A stretch of 64,000 nucleotides of DNA from Coffea arabica (Eukaryota > Streptophyta > Magnoliopsida > Gentianales > Rubiaceae): NCBI RefSeq assembly GCF_036785885.1, contig NC_092330.1, positions 6,110,525 to 6,174,524 of the forward strand, written 5' to 3'. A program made the translations under genes and the position numbers. Under the pieces are notes generated by a model. It ran no database searches and was not told the origin of the DNA. It worked only from the letters and a program-made list of their open reading frames with translations. This document shows positions 1 through 10,154 of the stretch, one piece after another. The first letter of the stretch is position 1, and each line of letters opens with the position of its first letter.

Positions 1-346
1 AGCATCAGAAGGCCCAGCTGAGTTACTCAACTATTGCCTCAAGTGGCCAAGTCCCGAAGCCTCAGAAGGCCCAGTCCACGTGGGCACACTCACGGAAGAA
101 TTCCCAACGTCCGGCCTTTTCAATTTTCGTGAGAGGAATCCAGAAGCACTGAAGAAGAAGAAGAAGAAGAAAATGGAATTCTCACACTTGAACAAAGATT
201 CCAGCCAAATCCTCACCACTAAGATAAAACGGATGATCTAATTTGCGATATTACTCTTCTTCGCTGTTATTTCTCGCTAATAGGAAGTGACTACTTAGTA
301 GTTACTTAGTAGTAGAAGTGCAGAGTTCCGACTAGCTCTTCCGGTG
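1..346 (+). promoter_or_regulatory. Upstream region and 5' UTR of the RsgA-like gene
   Basis: No coding exon is recognisable here. The stretch lies directly before the first ATG of the GTPase gene and contains a short GAA-triplet run near 153-171 and a small direct repeat (tacttagtagttacttagtag, in part) near 293-313. It probably holds the proximal promoter and 5' UTR. No TATA box stands out, which is common for organellar housekeeping genes. Confidence 0.4.
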
Positions 347-3300
347 ATGATGATCCGTCCCATTTCACTTATCCGCCTTAGGACGACGACGTTTTTAACA
401 GTTCCACTTTCCTCAGCCCTGTTCGCGGTTGATCGCCGCCACCGCTATTTCTCCATCTTCGCTGCAGCGGCTCGGCGCCACTCCCAAAACCTTAACCAAA
501 ATGTGTCCAGGAAGCCTAATCAACCTAACAAAAACCTCCTCAAAGCTCGCGAAACTGTTAAGCAGCTCTCCTCTCTGGCTCCGGCTCTGACCCAAGACAA
601 TAAGCCTCAACTCTCGAAAAGCCAAGCCGTCGGGCTAGTGGCCGCTTCCCAAGCAAATTTCATGCGCGTCATTGTCCAACAGCTTCCTGAAGAAGAGAAT
701 GAAAATGAATTAGAAGATTCTGGAGGAGGAGGAGGAGCTATTGGAATGGAATTGCTGTGTGTGGTGAAGGTTGTATTGAAGAAGATAAAAAGGAGAGTAC
801 TAGTTGGGGATAAGGTTTTGGTAGGCTCTGTTGATTGGGTTGATAGGAGGGGGATGATAGAGGATGTCTTCCAAAGAAAGACGGAGACCGCTGATCCGCC
901 TGTGGCAAATGTGGATCATTTGTTGGTTCTTTTCTCCATGGACCAGCCCAAACCGGAGGCGCTTGCTTTAACGAGGTTTCTGGTGGAAGCTGAATCCACC
1001 GGAATTCCTGTTACTCTTGCATTCAACAAGTCTGAACTTGCTACTGAAGAGGTCCGGAGATTCAAGACATTTTCCTAGTGATGCTCTGTTTATTCACTAG
1101 TTAGATTTCAATTACCTATTTGCAAGTTAGCGAGATTCTCATACCCAAGTTTATTTGTGAAATGTGCTTCGTTTTACGAGCTTTGTATTAATCATAATTT
1201 TTAGGATAAAATGCTAGTATGTGTTTGCTATTGGTCGCTGAAGTTCAGGTTATGCATGTCCTGAATATGAACTTGTTTTGATCTCAATGATCTGTTAACT
1301 TGTTTGGATTTTTCTGCATCTTCCATGCCTAGTTATGCTGTGTTTTCTTTTTTGGCTGTTGTCTGTCTGGGCTGCGACCTTATTCGTACTTTCTGAGGCT
1401 TCTTACTAAGTCTATCTGCAACACATGAATGCAAATTCTAAAATGCAATGGCAGTGTCATTAGTGCTAATTTGGTTGCCCTTTCTGTGTTTTCATCCTGA
1501 GGGGGATTTAATACATATCACTGAGGCAACTCTCTATGGTACTATGCCTCCCATTTTGGTTGATCAAACTTTGGATTGAAAAGCCTCTTTTGAAAAATTT
1601 CACCGTCAGATTCTGTTCCATTTTGTATTCTGCATCAATCCCTGATCATCTAGGAATTAGGATTGCGCTGTATTCTGTGCTCGTTCTTCCATCATTGGTG
1701 GCTGTTTCCTCGTTGTGCCATATTTTCTTCCCATTGTTTGTTTACCTAAACAAAAAAACAACAAACTTCTGCAGATGCTGTTCACTTGGAAATCTAAGCT
1801 TCGGAGTTGGGGTTATGAACCAATATTTTGTAGTGTTGAATCAAAGCATGGAATTGACACCTTGCAATTCAACCTGAGAGAACAAACTTCTGTAATCGTA
1901 GGTCCGAGTGGCGTTGGGAAATCCAGCTTGATCAATGCTTTGAGGAACAATAAACAATTTGTGGGCGTTTCTGAACAGGATAATTGGTATTATCCAGTGG
2001 GTTCTACCTCTTAGTTTACCATTTTTTTCCCCTTCTTTATGGCTATTGCTTGTAGTTTGTGTAGACCCTTCTAAAATCTCTCTGTGTTCCTGTCTACCCT
2101 TATCTCTTAAGATTCTTGGCAGCAAGTGGTTTGAAGAGCAACGTGTTGCAGAGGTGTCAACAAGAAGTGGAAAAGGAAAGCATACTACTCGGCATGTTTC
2201 TTTGCTTCCATTGATGGGCGGGGGTTATCTTGCTGATACACCAGGATATAACCAGCCAAGTTTGATTAAAGTCACGAAGCAATCTCTTGCTCAACATTTT
2301 CCAGAGGTTTCGTCTCTTGCACTGTTTTCTTTTGTTGTCTTTTTCACCTATTGAAGTTGATGAGGTCGTATTTTTTCCAGCTTTCATTCCATGTTGAAGT
2401 ATTTGGTTGAATTTTTACTTTAAAGGGGCTTTACATTTTATTTAACTCTCTTCAGATACGTAAAATGCTCAAGGATATGGAACCTACAAAATGCTCATTT
2501 AGTGACTGCTTACACCTTGGTGAACCTGGGTGCATTGTAAGTGGGGATTGGGAGAGGTATACTTACTATCTTCAACTGCTGGATGAGATTAAAATCAGGG
2601 AGCAATTTCAACTAAGGACAATAGGAACTAAGAAAGAAGGTGATGTAAGGTATGTTGAGAGTATTTGCAACTTTTGAATGTTTGCTTCCCTGTTATGTGA
2701 ACTTTTCAAGTTCTGTATGCATACTTTATTACAACTTGAGCATGTTTATTTGATGTGATGGAAAAGAATATTAATAGTTACTCCTATGTCTGGACTCTAG
2801 TAGACTACTAATGCATTTCAAACTAGCAGAGAATCAGGATCACATGTAGCATCAGCATTTGCAAATAGAAGTCCTACATCTCGGAATAGTGTTTCTGATT
2901 TGTTCCATCAAAACAATTCTCCAATGAATATGATGTTACAATAGTTACATGGTGATCTTTACATTTTTAGGAGATTGTAAGCATATGAGATTGATTCGCT
3001 TCAACCTCTGGAAATAACAGCTCTTTCTGTTATAACATAGCACGTTAAGTGTTGGCAACAGATGATTTGAAGTTTTATATGAACCTTGTGTTACATCTTT
3101 CTTAAGCTGAGAATAGACGACGAGAGTCATATTTCCTGCATGTTCATACCTTTGTCAACGAAGCGATTATCAATCTTATGGTTACAACATTTGCTGAATT
3201 GACAGTTTTTTCCTGTTCTTCTGCATTTTCTTCCTCTTTTGTGGATGTTCTCTGGAGCTTACATTGGTTCAAAACTTCCTATTCAGGTTCAAGGTGGGAG

Positions 3301-3479
3301 GCAAGGGTGTCAAGCAAGCAGAGCCACGGTTGGAACCAAAGAAGCACAGAAGGCAATCGCGTAAAAGTCTTAACCAGTCAATATTAGATGAGCTGGATGA
3401 ATATTATGAAGATGATGATGAAAACATAGCAGAAGATGAAGATCTCATTTTGAGGGCCATGAGGCAAGAAAATGAGTAG
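347..3479 (+). CDS. Organellar RsgA/YjeQ-type circularly permuted GTPase, 5 exons
   Basis: Exons 347-1051, 1775-1996, 2112-2306, 2456-2649 and 3287-3479 join in phase across GT-AG introns to give about 502 aa. Bacterial RsgA is a GTPase that helps mature the 30S ribosomal subunit; plant homologues are organelle-targeted. The N-terminus (about 1-60) is rich in Arg, Ser and Ala and lacks acids, like a plastid or mitochondrial transit peptide. The G motifs are in permuted order: the NKSE G4 motif (227-230) comes before the GPSGVGKSS P-loop (278-286), which precedes DTPG (351-354). The C-terminal zinc site has Cys387, Cys392, His394 and Cys400. The tail is very acidic (DELDEYYEDDDENIAEDED). The in-frame GTG at 344 was rejected in favour of the ATG at 347. 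Intron 1 is long (723 bp). An embryo-essential role is known for an Arabidopsis homologue; here it is inference. Confidence 0.9.
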
Positions 3480-4483
3480 TCTTAGTCGTAATCGACTTAC
3501 ATAATCCATGGTATATAGCTCGTTAAGCTTTTAGGCTGGATGCTTTTAGGTTGAAACCTCGTTGTACAGTTTGTAAGGGGCAGGGGGAAGTTGTTTGTGG
3601 TCTAGGACCTTACATTCTAATTGTCATGATTGCGGTCGTCAATTGAAAACTTTTTGGATGTTAACGAACTTATGTCCCATGTCAGTTCTAGTCGTAGCTC
3701 AGGCAGCGCAGCTGGGATTTTTCCAAGATGAAAAGCAAATTTTCCTTGCTTCTGTTGCTGAGGCACCATGGCAGAAATCTCTACCTGGAAAGGGCATTAC
3801 TTGACTTCTTTTTGCCAAATTTGGGATAGGAGGATGCCAGACAATGAGGAACATCTTCAAACATAACTTATACGTGGAACGTTGGATGTGCAGAGGAAAA
3901 TGAAGATGAATTTCTTCCCCACAAAAATGGGGAAAAATGGGGGTGAGAAGTGAGAAACGATGACCTGGTAAAAGGATGCTTGGCGTCGGAATATAATCCG
4001 TGGAGCACGAGATTGCATGAAGTAACTATTAAGCAATAATGCCTCAATAAAGGGCATGAGAACTAGGCTCACAGCAGTAATTATCATATGGATGAGAGAA
4101 GCTTTATGCTTAAAAAAATAAATTAAATAAATTGAAATAAAAAGGACGATCAAATATCTTATATGGATGATTAAAACTTATTACTTTTTTGTTTGAACTT
4201 ACCATTTTATTTGAAAAGCTTACATACAACTAGATTAGTAAGTTTAATGAGATCAATTTGAACTTACCATTTTATTTGAACTTAGTAAGGTTTATTAGAT
4301 AATTGGTGGTAATTTTTTAAATTAAATTTTTATTGCACAAACTAACTATTTTACTTGAAAAACTTACCCATAGCTAAATTAGTAAGTTTGATCAAAATAA
4401 TAGTAAGTTTTGTTAGATAAATAGTAAGTTTTACTAATAAAAATATAACTTTTGAAATTTACTACTTTATTGATCAAACTTAC
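3480..4483. other. 3' flank of the RsgA gene and AT-rich repeat-bearing spacer
   Basis: The first few hundred bases are the probable 3' UTR and downstream flank. From about 4190 the sequence is AT-rich and repeats the phrases cttaccattttatttgaa and agtaagttt many times, so it looks like a degenerate low-complexity repeat. No coding signal was found. Confidence 0.4.
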
Positions 4484-4485
4484 TA

Positions 4486-4769
4486 CTCCCTCCGTCTCAT
4501 ATATTTAGTTATTTTTTGGGATATATACTTTTTATGCATAGTACACTCCATCAAAAAAATTTTCCTTTTATTCCACTATTGCCCTTAATCATGTGCTAGT
4601 CAAAAGTAAGAAGTAGAAAGCAATCACATCACATTTGTCTTTATACATAATTAATGAAGGATATAAAGGAAATTTCAGAGTATAAAGTAGTTAGAAATGT
4701 TAAACATGATAAATATTTTGAAACAGTCCAAAAAAAAAAAGTATGATACTTTCAATAAAACGGAGAGAG
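4486..4769. mobile_element. Stowaway/mariner-like MITE (284 bp)
   Basis: The ends are imperfect inverted repeats: CTCCCTCCGTCTCATA at the left, and at the right a sequence whose complement reads CTCTCTCCGTTTTATT. TA dinucleotides flank both ends (4484-4485 and 4770-4771), as expected for Tc1/mariner-type insertion. The CTCCCTCCGT terminus is typical of plant Stowaway elements. The element has no ORF, so it is non-autonomous. It sits inside the AT-rich agtaagttt repeat. Confidence 0.8.
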
Positions 4770-4825
4770 TAATTTACATCAGAAATCTACCTATTGCTAA
4801 AGTGAGTAAGTTTGACAGAAAGTAT

Positions 4826-4924
4826 AGTAAATTTCATTACATAAATGATAAGATTCAGTATTAAAAAGGTAAACTAAGTAAATTTCATTACATAAATTGT
4901 AAGATTCAGTATTAAAAAGGTAAA
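4826..4924 (+). repeat. Two-copy tandem repeat, 51-bp period
   Basis: The phrase beginning agtaaatttcattacata and ending aaaaaggtaaa occurs at 4826 and again 51 bases later with very few differences. Confidence 0.75.
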
Positions 4925-5678
4925 TTTTCTTAAGTACTTAAAACTTACCATTTTACATGACAATCATACGGATTTAGTTGGAAAAGTTACATATACCTTT
5001 GAATGAGTTATTTAATTCACCAAAAAGGATCGCAAAAGGCTCTAAACTATCACAAAAGAAAAGAAAATCGGATGTTCCCAGCAACTCTCTCATTATTTTA
5101 TTGTAAGTCACCTAACGAAATACGCACCGTAGCACTGTCCAGCAAGTCAACTCATTCCTAATGGTTTCATTTTTGCCGCACCAAATAACGCGGAAGTCTA
5201 TTCTTTGCCTTTTGCGTGTGAACAGCTTCACAAAGAGGAAAATGAATGTAAATTGTAAAAGAGTTGAAAAATTCTTGTGCGTGGTTTGCCGAATGCCGAC
5301 TTTTATGTCCATGGATTATCAAAATACTACTAACATTACTGTATAAGAGAAGCAAAATATTAAGGTTGTATTTGAATTGTATTTTTCACGATTTTTCATA
5401 GAAAAATTATTGTAGCGATTTAATATATATGAAGTAAAAAGGTAATAAAAAATTGTGATTACGAAAACAACGCAATTTTTTTTACGGAAACAGCGATGCA
5501 AACAAGGCCTAAAATTTCTCTCCTGGATTGTCAGATGCTGACTTTGATTCGTATATACTATAAGGTACTAGTATACTTAAGAATATTATTGTAATCTGAG
5601 AAGCAACATACAGACTAATCGGTTTTGATTTCAAAGTGATTGGCCCCCATTTTTGTCTTTGTTGCTGCTGAGGATTGA
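4925..5678. other. Spacer and probable promoter of the NLR gene
   Basis: AT-rich sequence with no convincing coding exon; short ORFs on both strands overlap each other and resemble nothing. It contains a small MITE at 5364-5509. The last 150 bases before the ATG at 5679 probably hold the NLR 5' UTR. Confidence 0.4.
5364..5509. mobile_element. Small PIF/Harbinger-like MITE (146 bp)
   Basis: The left end GGTTGTATTTGAATTG pairs imperfectly with the complement of the right end, GGCCTTGTTTGCATCG. TAA flanks both sides (5361-5363 and 5510-5512), the Harbinger-type target duplication. It lies about 170 bp upstream of the NLR start codon, so it may contribute promoter sequence. Confidence 0.5.
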
Positions 5679-8600
5679 ATGATGGCTGAATATCATGATA
5701 ATCTTGGTCCTGCCTTGCAAGATCTCCAAGACCAGTTGCAGAGTGTGAGACTTAAGCAACATCATGATCAGCAGCATCAACATGGATCTCTACGGCTTTT
5801 GGCTAGAGTTAAGAGGATGATTGTGCAGGATTCGAGCGAGGTAGAGGATGATGTGTTGTATGATGCTCTGGCTGCTCTTATCGATCGACTTCAAATGGAG
5901 GTGCCATTTCTGTTGGCATTCGAGCATTATGTTTCCTTCTGGGCTAAGCTGTCTTTTAGACCTTTGCTCAATAAAGTTGGTATAGCGCTGTCTGAGATTG
6001 CCAAGGACATCAGGCTTGCTCGTGAAAAGAATTACATTTCCAAAAGCCCTTCGAGATTGATGGATTTCCTTCGCCACTCACAACAAAGGGTTGAGCGTAT
6101 GAAGCCAGAAATTGGAGAAGCTAATCGCATTTTGCTCACCGGTAGGTTTGAATTACCCTCTCACCTGCCTGAGTATCCATTCTGGATAGATTCTGTTTTT
6201 ACTCTAGCAAGCAATCTTAAGGCTTTCTTGGACACTGTTGATACAGATCTTCATGCACCACTTTTAGCCTTTCAAGTTAAGCTAAGGTCATTTGGAACTT
6301 TCCTTCAATGTGTGGTAGTTTGTTTCTGTACCTTAGCTGAACTTAAGGTGCGTGAATTAGATGCAACGATGTGGGCATCAGATCCTGAATCATTTATGAA
6401 ACAATTCCTTCCTAGTCACATACTTGATAGTTTGATAAAGCATGTAGCTTCTGTGGCCATTCGCTTAGCAAACCTCTCTTGCCTTTACTGGTTCAAGGAA
6501 GTGGACACTGATGAGAAAAGAAGGACGATAATGGGGATTTTGAATTTGCAACAGGAGATTGACCTTTCAACTGCAGAATTTCTAGAAATGAATCTGAAGC
6601 TTCTTAGAGCTGTCAACCAAATTCAGCCTGGCCAAATAACTGGGAATAAGGTAACTGGTTTTCTCAGTTATCTCCTCCTCCACGAGGAAGGGGCACTTGG
6701 TGTTGCTGATGAGCTGAAGTACTTGATAGAACTTGTTATCAGCCAACCAGAGAAGCCCTGTAACGAGGTGGAAACTTTCCTGACAGAAATTAAAGCAGTT
6801 ATTAGGGAGGCTGCTTCTCTAAGTAACTCACTTGATGGAGTATGTGCACATTCTCCTAAGGTTGAGGTTGCTAAGATTAGACTCCTCAAGGAAAAGATTT
6901 GGCTTCTGAAAGCAGAACATTTCCTCAAAGGACCACGAAACACAAGCTTTATCAACAACCCATATTGGGATTGGAAGTCTCGCATTACATCACTTGACAA
7001 GGGACTAAAAAACTTGAGAAGCTTTTCGAAAGATCTACCCGAGGTCAAGACAATACTTTGCAAACAGAACTTATCACTGGTTGAAGAAGTTCCTAGGGAG
7101 CTACAATCTGTCTTGCAATCATTTTCTGCCAAAGAAATCACAGAGAAAAGCATGAGGGAATCACTGTTGCTACTGCTTTTAAAGATTTTGGTTCTCAAGG
7201 CAGACTTTTATCTTTTGGAGATACTGAATGGTAATGCAAATTTGCTGTCCCTTGCAAATGATCGAATTGAATCTGTCCATGAGGGCCTGAAGTTGCTTAT
7301 GACATTTGTCGCAAATGTACCAGAGGAGAGTTCAGACCATTTGGAATTCATCTTAACAAACATTGAAGCTGTGGCTAAAAGGATAATATATCTCTATCAC
7401 TCAGTTCTAACCAACAAAATCACTGAAGAGTTGATCGAAAGAATGTACCTTACACTTTCGGAGTTGTTAGATCAGATTAAAATTAACAAGGCAAAGCTGA
7501 GAGAGCTTTATCCCCAAGTTCAAGGATCATGTTTCCCCAAGACCAATGGATTGGGGTGTGTTGATTTTCTGTTGAGAAACCTTAAGGAGCTGCAAACCCA
7601 TAAATCTAAGTCAATTGCAACTGTGAAGAATCAAATTGAAAGAATCCAGGGGGATATGGAGTTCTTTAGATCTTTCCTCAATGATAGAGTAAAGGAAAGT
7701 ACTCAACATCTAGAACTGAAAGGTCTTGGTGAACGCATTACAGAGGTGGCATACAAGGTGGAATACGTCATTGACTCAATCGAGGTTGGCATCGGTGATC
7801 ACTTACAACATCTGTTATGGCTTGACTCTCTCTTAGAAGATATTAGCCATATTAAGAAGGAGGCAGTCAAAAGTTACCAGAAGAAGACTTGTGATGGCAT
7901 ACCCCATAATGTCACCAGAAGTTCAGACCATATGATATCACAAGTTAGTGCCCCAGAACCTGATGAAGTGGTGGTAAGTCTCAGTGATCAGGAAGAAGTG
8001 ATAATTGATCGGCTTATAAAAGGATCCTTGCAACAAGATATGGTTTCTCTTGTGGGTATGCCAGGAATAGGTAAGACAACTTTGGCCAAGAAGTTGTACA
8101 ATGATTCTAGAGTTACTTATCACTTCCACATTCGTGCATGGTGCTGTATCTCGCAAGTATATAGTAAAAGGCAGGTGTTGCTTGACATATTAAGCAACAT
8201 TAGTGGGCTTACTGACTACATTCATAAAATGACTGATGAAGATTTAGATCTGGAGTTGTATCAGCAATTAAAAGGAAGAAGGTATCTCATAGTTATGGAT
8301 GACATGTGGAGCACAGAGGCGTGGGATGACTTGGAAAGATCATTCCCTGATGATAAAAATGGTAGCAGACTTCTAATAACAAGTCGTATCCAGAATGTGG
8401 CCTTGAATGCTAAACCTAATAGTGATCCTTATCTTCTTCGTCTCCTCACTGATGACGAAAGTTGGAGCTTACTACAACTGAAGAGTTTTCATGGAAAAGG
8501 TTGCCCAACAGAATTGCTTGGAGTTGGAAAGGAAATTGCTCAACAATGTAAAGGACTACCTCTTTCTGTGGTTGCAGTAGCTGGTCTCCTTGAAAGGACG

Positions 8601-10154
8601 GAAAAGAAACCAGACTTGTGGAAACAAATTGTTGACAGTTTGAGCAGAAGGTTAATAGATGATCCACAAACCCAGTGCAAGGAAATCCTAGAGCTGAGTT
8701 ATGAGCACTTGCCGTACAATTTGAAAGCATGCTTCCTTTATTTCGGAGCATTCCTGGAGGACAAAGATATCTCTGTGCGCAAGTTGATATGGTTGTGGAT
8801 TGCTGAAGGTTTTATTAAGAAAAGTGAAGAGAAAAGCTTAGAGGATATTGGAGAGGATTACCTGATGGACTTAATCAGTCGAAGCCTTGTATTGGTTTCT
8901 AAAAGAAGATCCATGGGTAGGGTCAAAACATGTCGAGTTCATGACATGCTACATGATTTGTGCCTGTCAAGATCTAAGGAAGAAATGTTTTTGCAGCCAA
9001 TTACCAAGTGTGATGAACCATTTGCTTCTTTTGATGGTTTAGATAATGATGTTGATTTTGATCTTTATTACCCTTCAAAACCATTAATATATGAAAGACA
9101 TCGGCTTTGCATTTGTTTGGAGAGAAGGCATTTCATCAAATCAAAACCTTCTGGTCCAAGAACAAGGTCTCTGCTATTTTCTGCAATTGCTGATAGGTAT
9201 CCCAGATGCCCATATGATATCACATTCATTTTTCAAAATTTTAAACTTCTCAGGGTGTTGGATTTGGAATCCATCAATATGGGGATGTTCTTTCCCATTG
9301 GATTTGATTTATTAGTTCAACTAAGGTACTTAGCTGTCAGTGGGGATCTGGATTCTATTCCATCATCAATAGCCAGCCTCTGGAAACTAGAGACGTTTGT
9401 TGTGAAGGGATTAAAAGGTATGGTTGTGTTACCGGTTATTATTTGGAGCATGAGAATGTTAAGACATGTTCATGTAAATAGTTGTGCAATGTTCGATTTG
9501 CAAGACGACCAGCTTGAAAGTTCCTTGGTATTGGATAACTTAGTAACTCTTTCCACACCAGCTCTTTCTGGAGGGAAGGAGACATTGAAGATACTGAGGA
9601 GATTTCCCAATCTTCACAGGTTAAGATGCATTGTTTTTGAATCTCCGAGTTCTCCTATGGGATGTGATCAATTTGCACAATTTGACATTCTAAATCAGCT
9701 TGAATCACTCAACATCTCTGGTAGGGCCCTTAATCAGGGGGAATTGAGCTTCCCCCTGAATTTAAAAAAATTGACTTTGTCTAGGCTTCGCCTGCCATGG
9801 AAACATATGTCTGCTATCGGGAGACTACAAAACCTTGAGGTTCTCAAATTACTTTCTAATGCCTTTGAGGGCCGGATATGGGACATGAGGGAAGGGGAGT
9901 TCCTAAAGTTGAAATTCCTGAAGTTAGATTCTCTGAATGTTGTTGAGTGGAATGCGACTTGCGATCACCTTCTCAACCTTCAGCAATTAGTTTTGCGACA
10001 CTGCAAAGAACTTGAGGCAGTTCCATTCTCTTTTGGGGAAATTCCTACCTTGCTGATGATTCAAGTGCAACGTTGTGGCCTTTCCACAGAAGAGTCAGTC
10101 AGGGACATTGAGGAGCAAGGGATTGAAGGTCTCAAGATCTTCATCAGTCATTAA
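5679..10154 (+). CDS. R1-type CC-NB-ARC-LRR immune receptor (NLR), 1491 aa, intact
   Basis: One uninterrupted exon. NLRs of this type detect pathogen effectors in the cytosol and trigger defence through an ATP/ADP switch. The long N-terminal part (about 1-620) matches the layout of late-blight R1 proteins, which carry an extra domain before the coiled coil. A CC segment follows (about 625-745) with EYVID at 695-699 in the EDVID position. NB-ARC motifs: P-loop GMPGIGKTT (793-801), kinase-2 YLIVMDDMW (869-877), RNBS-B GSRLLITSR (895-903), GLPL (959-962) and an MHD-class VHD (1087-1089). Degenerate LRRs fill about 1150-1491. All key residues are present, so function is plausible. The start codon is the first of two adjacent ATGs. 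Whether this is an R1 orthologue or only a family member cannot be decided from the sequence. Confidence 0.93.
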   Translation: MMAEYHDNLGPALQDLQDQLQSVRLKQHHDQQHQHGSLRLLARVKRMIVQDSSEVEDDVLYDALAALIDRLQMEVPFLLAFEHYVSFWAKLSFRPLLNKVGIALSEIAKDIRLAREKNYISKSPSRLMDFLRHSQQRVERMKPEIGEANRILLTGRFELPSHLPEYPFWIDSVFTLASNLKAFLDTVDTDLHAPLLAFQVKLRSFGTFLQCVVVCFCTLAELKVRELDATMWASDPESFMKQFLPSHILDSLIKHVASVAIRLANLSCLYWFKEVDTDEKRRTIMGILNLQQEIDLSTAEFLEMNLKLLRAVNQIQPGQITGNKVTGFLSYLLLHEEGALGVADELKYLIELVISQPEKPCNEVETFLTEIKAVIREAASLSNSLDGVCAHSPKVEVAKIRLLKEKIWLLKAEHFLKGPRNTSFINNPYWDWKSRITSLDKGLKNLRSFSKDLPEVKTILCKQNLSLVEEVPRELQSVLQSFSAKEITEKSMRESLLLLLLKILVLKADFYLLEILNGNANLLSLANDRIESVHEGLKLLMTFVANVPEESSDHLEFILTNIEAVAKRIIYLYHSVLTNKITEELIERMYLTLSELLDQIKINKAKLRELYPQVQGSCFPKTNGLGCVDFLLRNLKELQTHKSKSIATVKNQIERIQGDMEFFRSFLNDRVKESTQHLELKGLGERITEVAYKVEYVIDSIEVGIGDHLQHLLWLDSLLEDISHIKKEAVKSYQKKTCDGIPHNVTRSSDHMISQVSAPEPDEVVVSLSDQEEVIIDRLIKGSLQQDMVSLVGMPGIGKTTLAKKLYNDSRVTYHFHIRAWCCISQVYSKRQVLLDILSNISGLTDYIHKMTDEDLDLELYQQLKGRRYLIVMDDMWSTEAWDDLERSFPDDKNGSRLLITSRIQNVALNAKPNSDPYLLRLLTDDESWSLLQLKSFHGKGCPTELLGVGKEIAQQCKGLPLSVVAVAGLLERTEKKPDLWKQIVDSLSRRLIDDPQTQCKEILELSYEHLPYNLKACFLYFGAFLEDKDISVRKLIWLWIAEGFIKKSEEKSLEDIGEDYLMDLISRSLVLVSKRRSMGRVKTCRVHDMLHDLCLSRSKEEMFLQPITKCDEPFASFDGLDNDVDFDLYYPSKPLIYERHRLCICLERRHFIKSKPSGPRTRSLLFSAIADRYPRCPYDITFIFQNFKLLRVLDLESINMGMFFPIGFDLLVQLRYLAVSGDLDSIPSSIASLWKLETFVVKGLKGMVVLPVIIWSMRMLRHVHVNSCAMFDLQDDQLESSLVLDNLVTLSTPALSGGKETLKILRRFPNLHRLRCIVFESPSSPMGCDQFAQFDILNQLESLNISGRALNQGELSFPLNLKKLTLSRLRLPWKHMSAIGRLQNLEVLKLLSNAFEGRIWDMREGEFLKLKFLKLDSLNVVEWNATCDHLLNLQQLVLRHCKELEAVPFSFGEIPTLLMIQVQRCGLSTEESVRDIEEQGIEGLKIFISH

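Noticed and set aside
344..346. GTG codon as the start of the RsgA-like gene
   Set aside because: Plant nuclear genes start at ATG; the in-frame ATG at 347 follows immediately.
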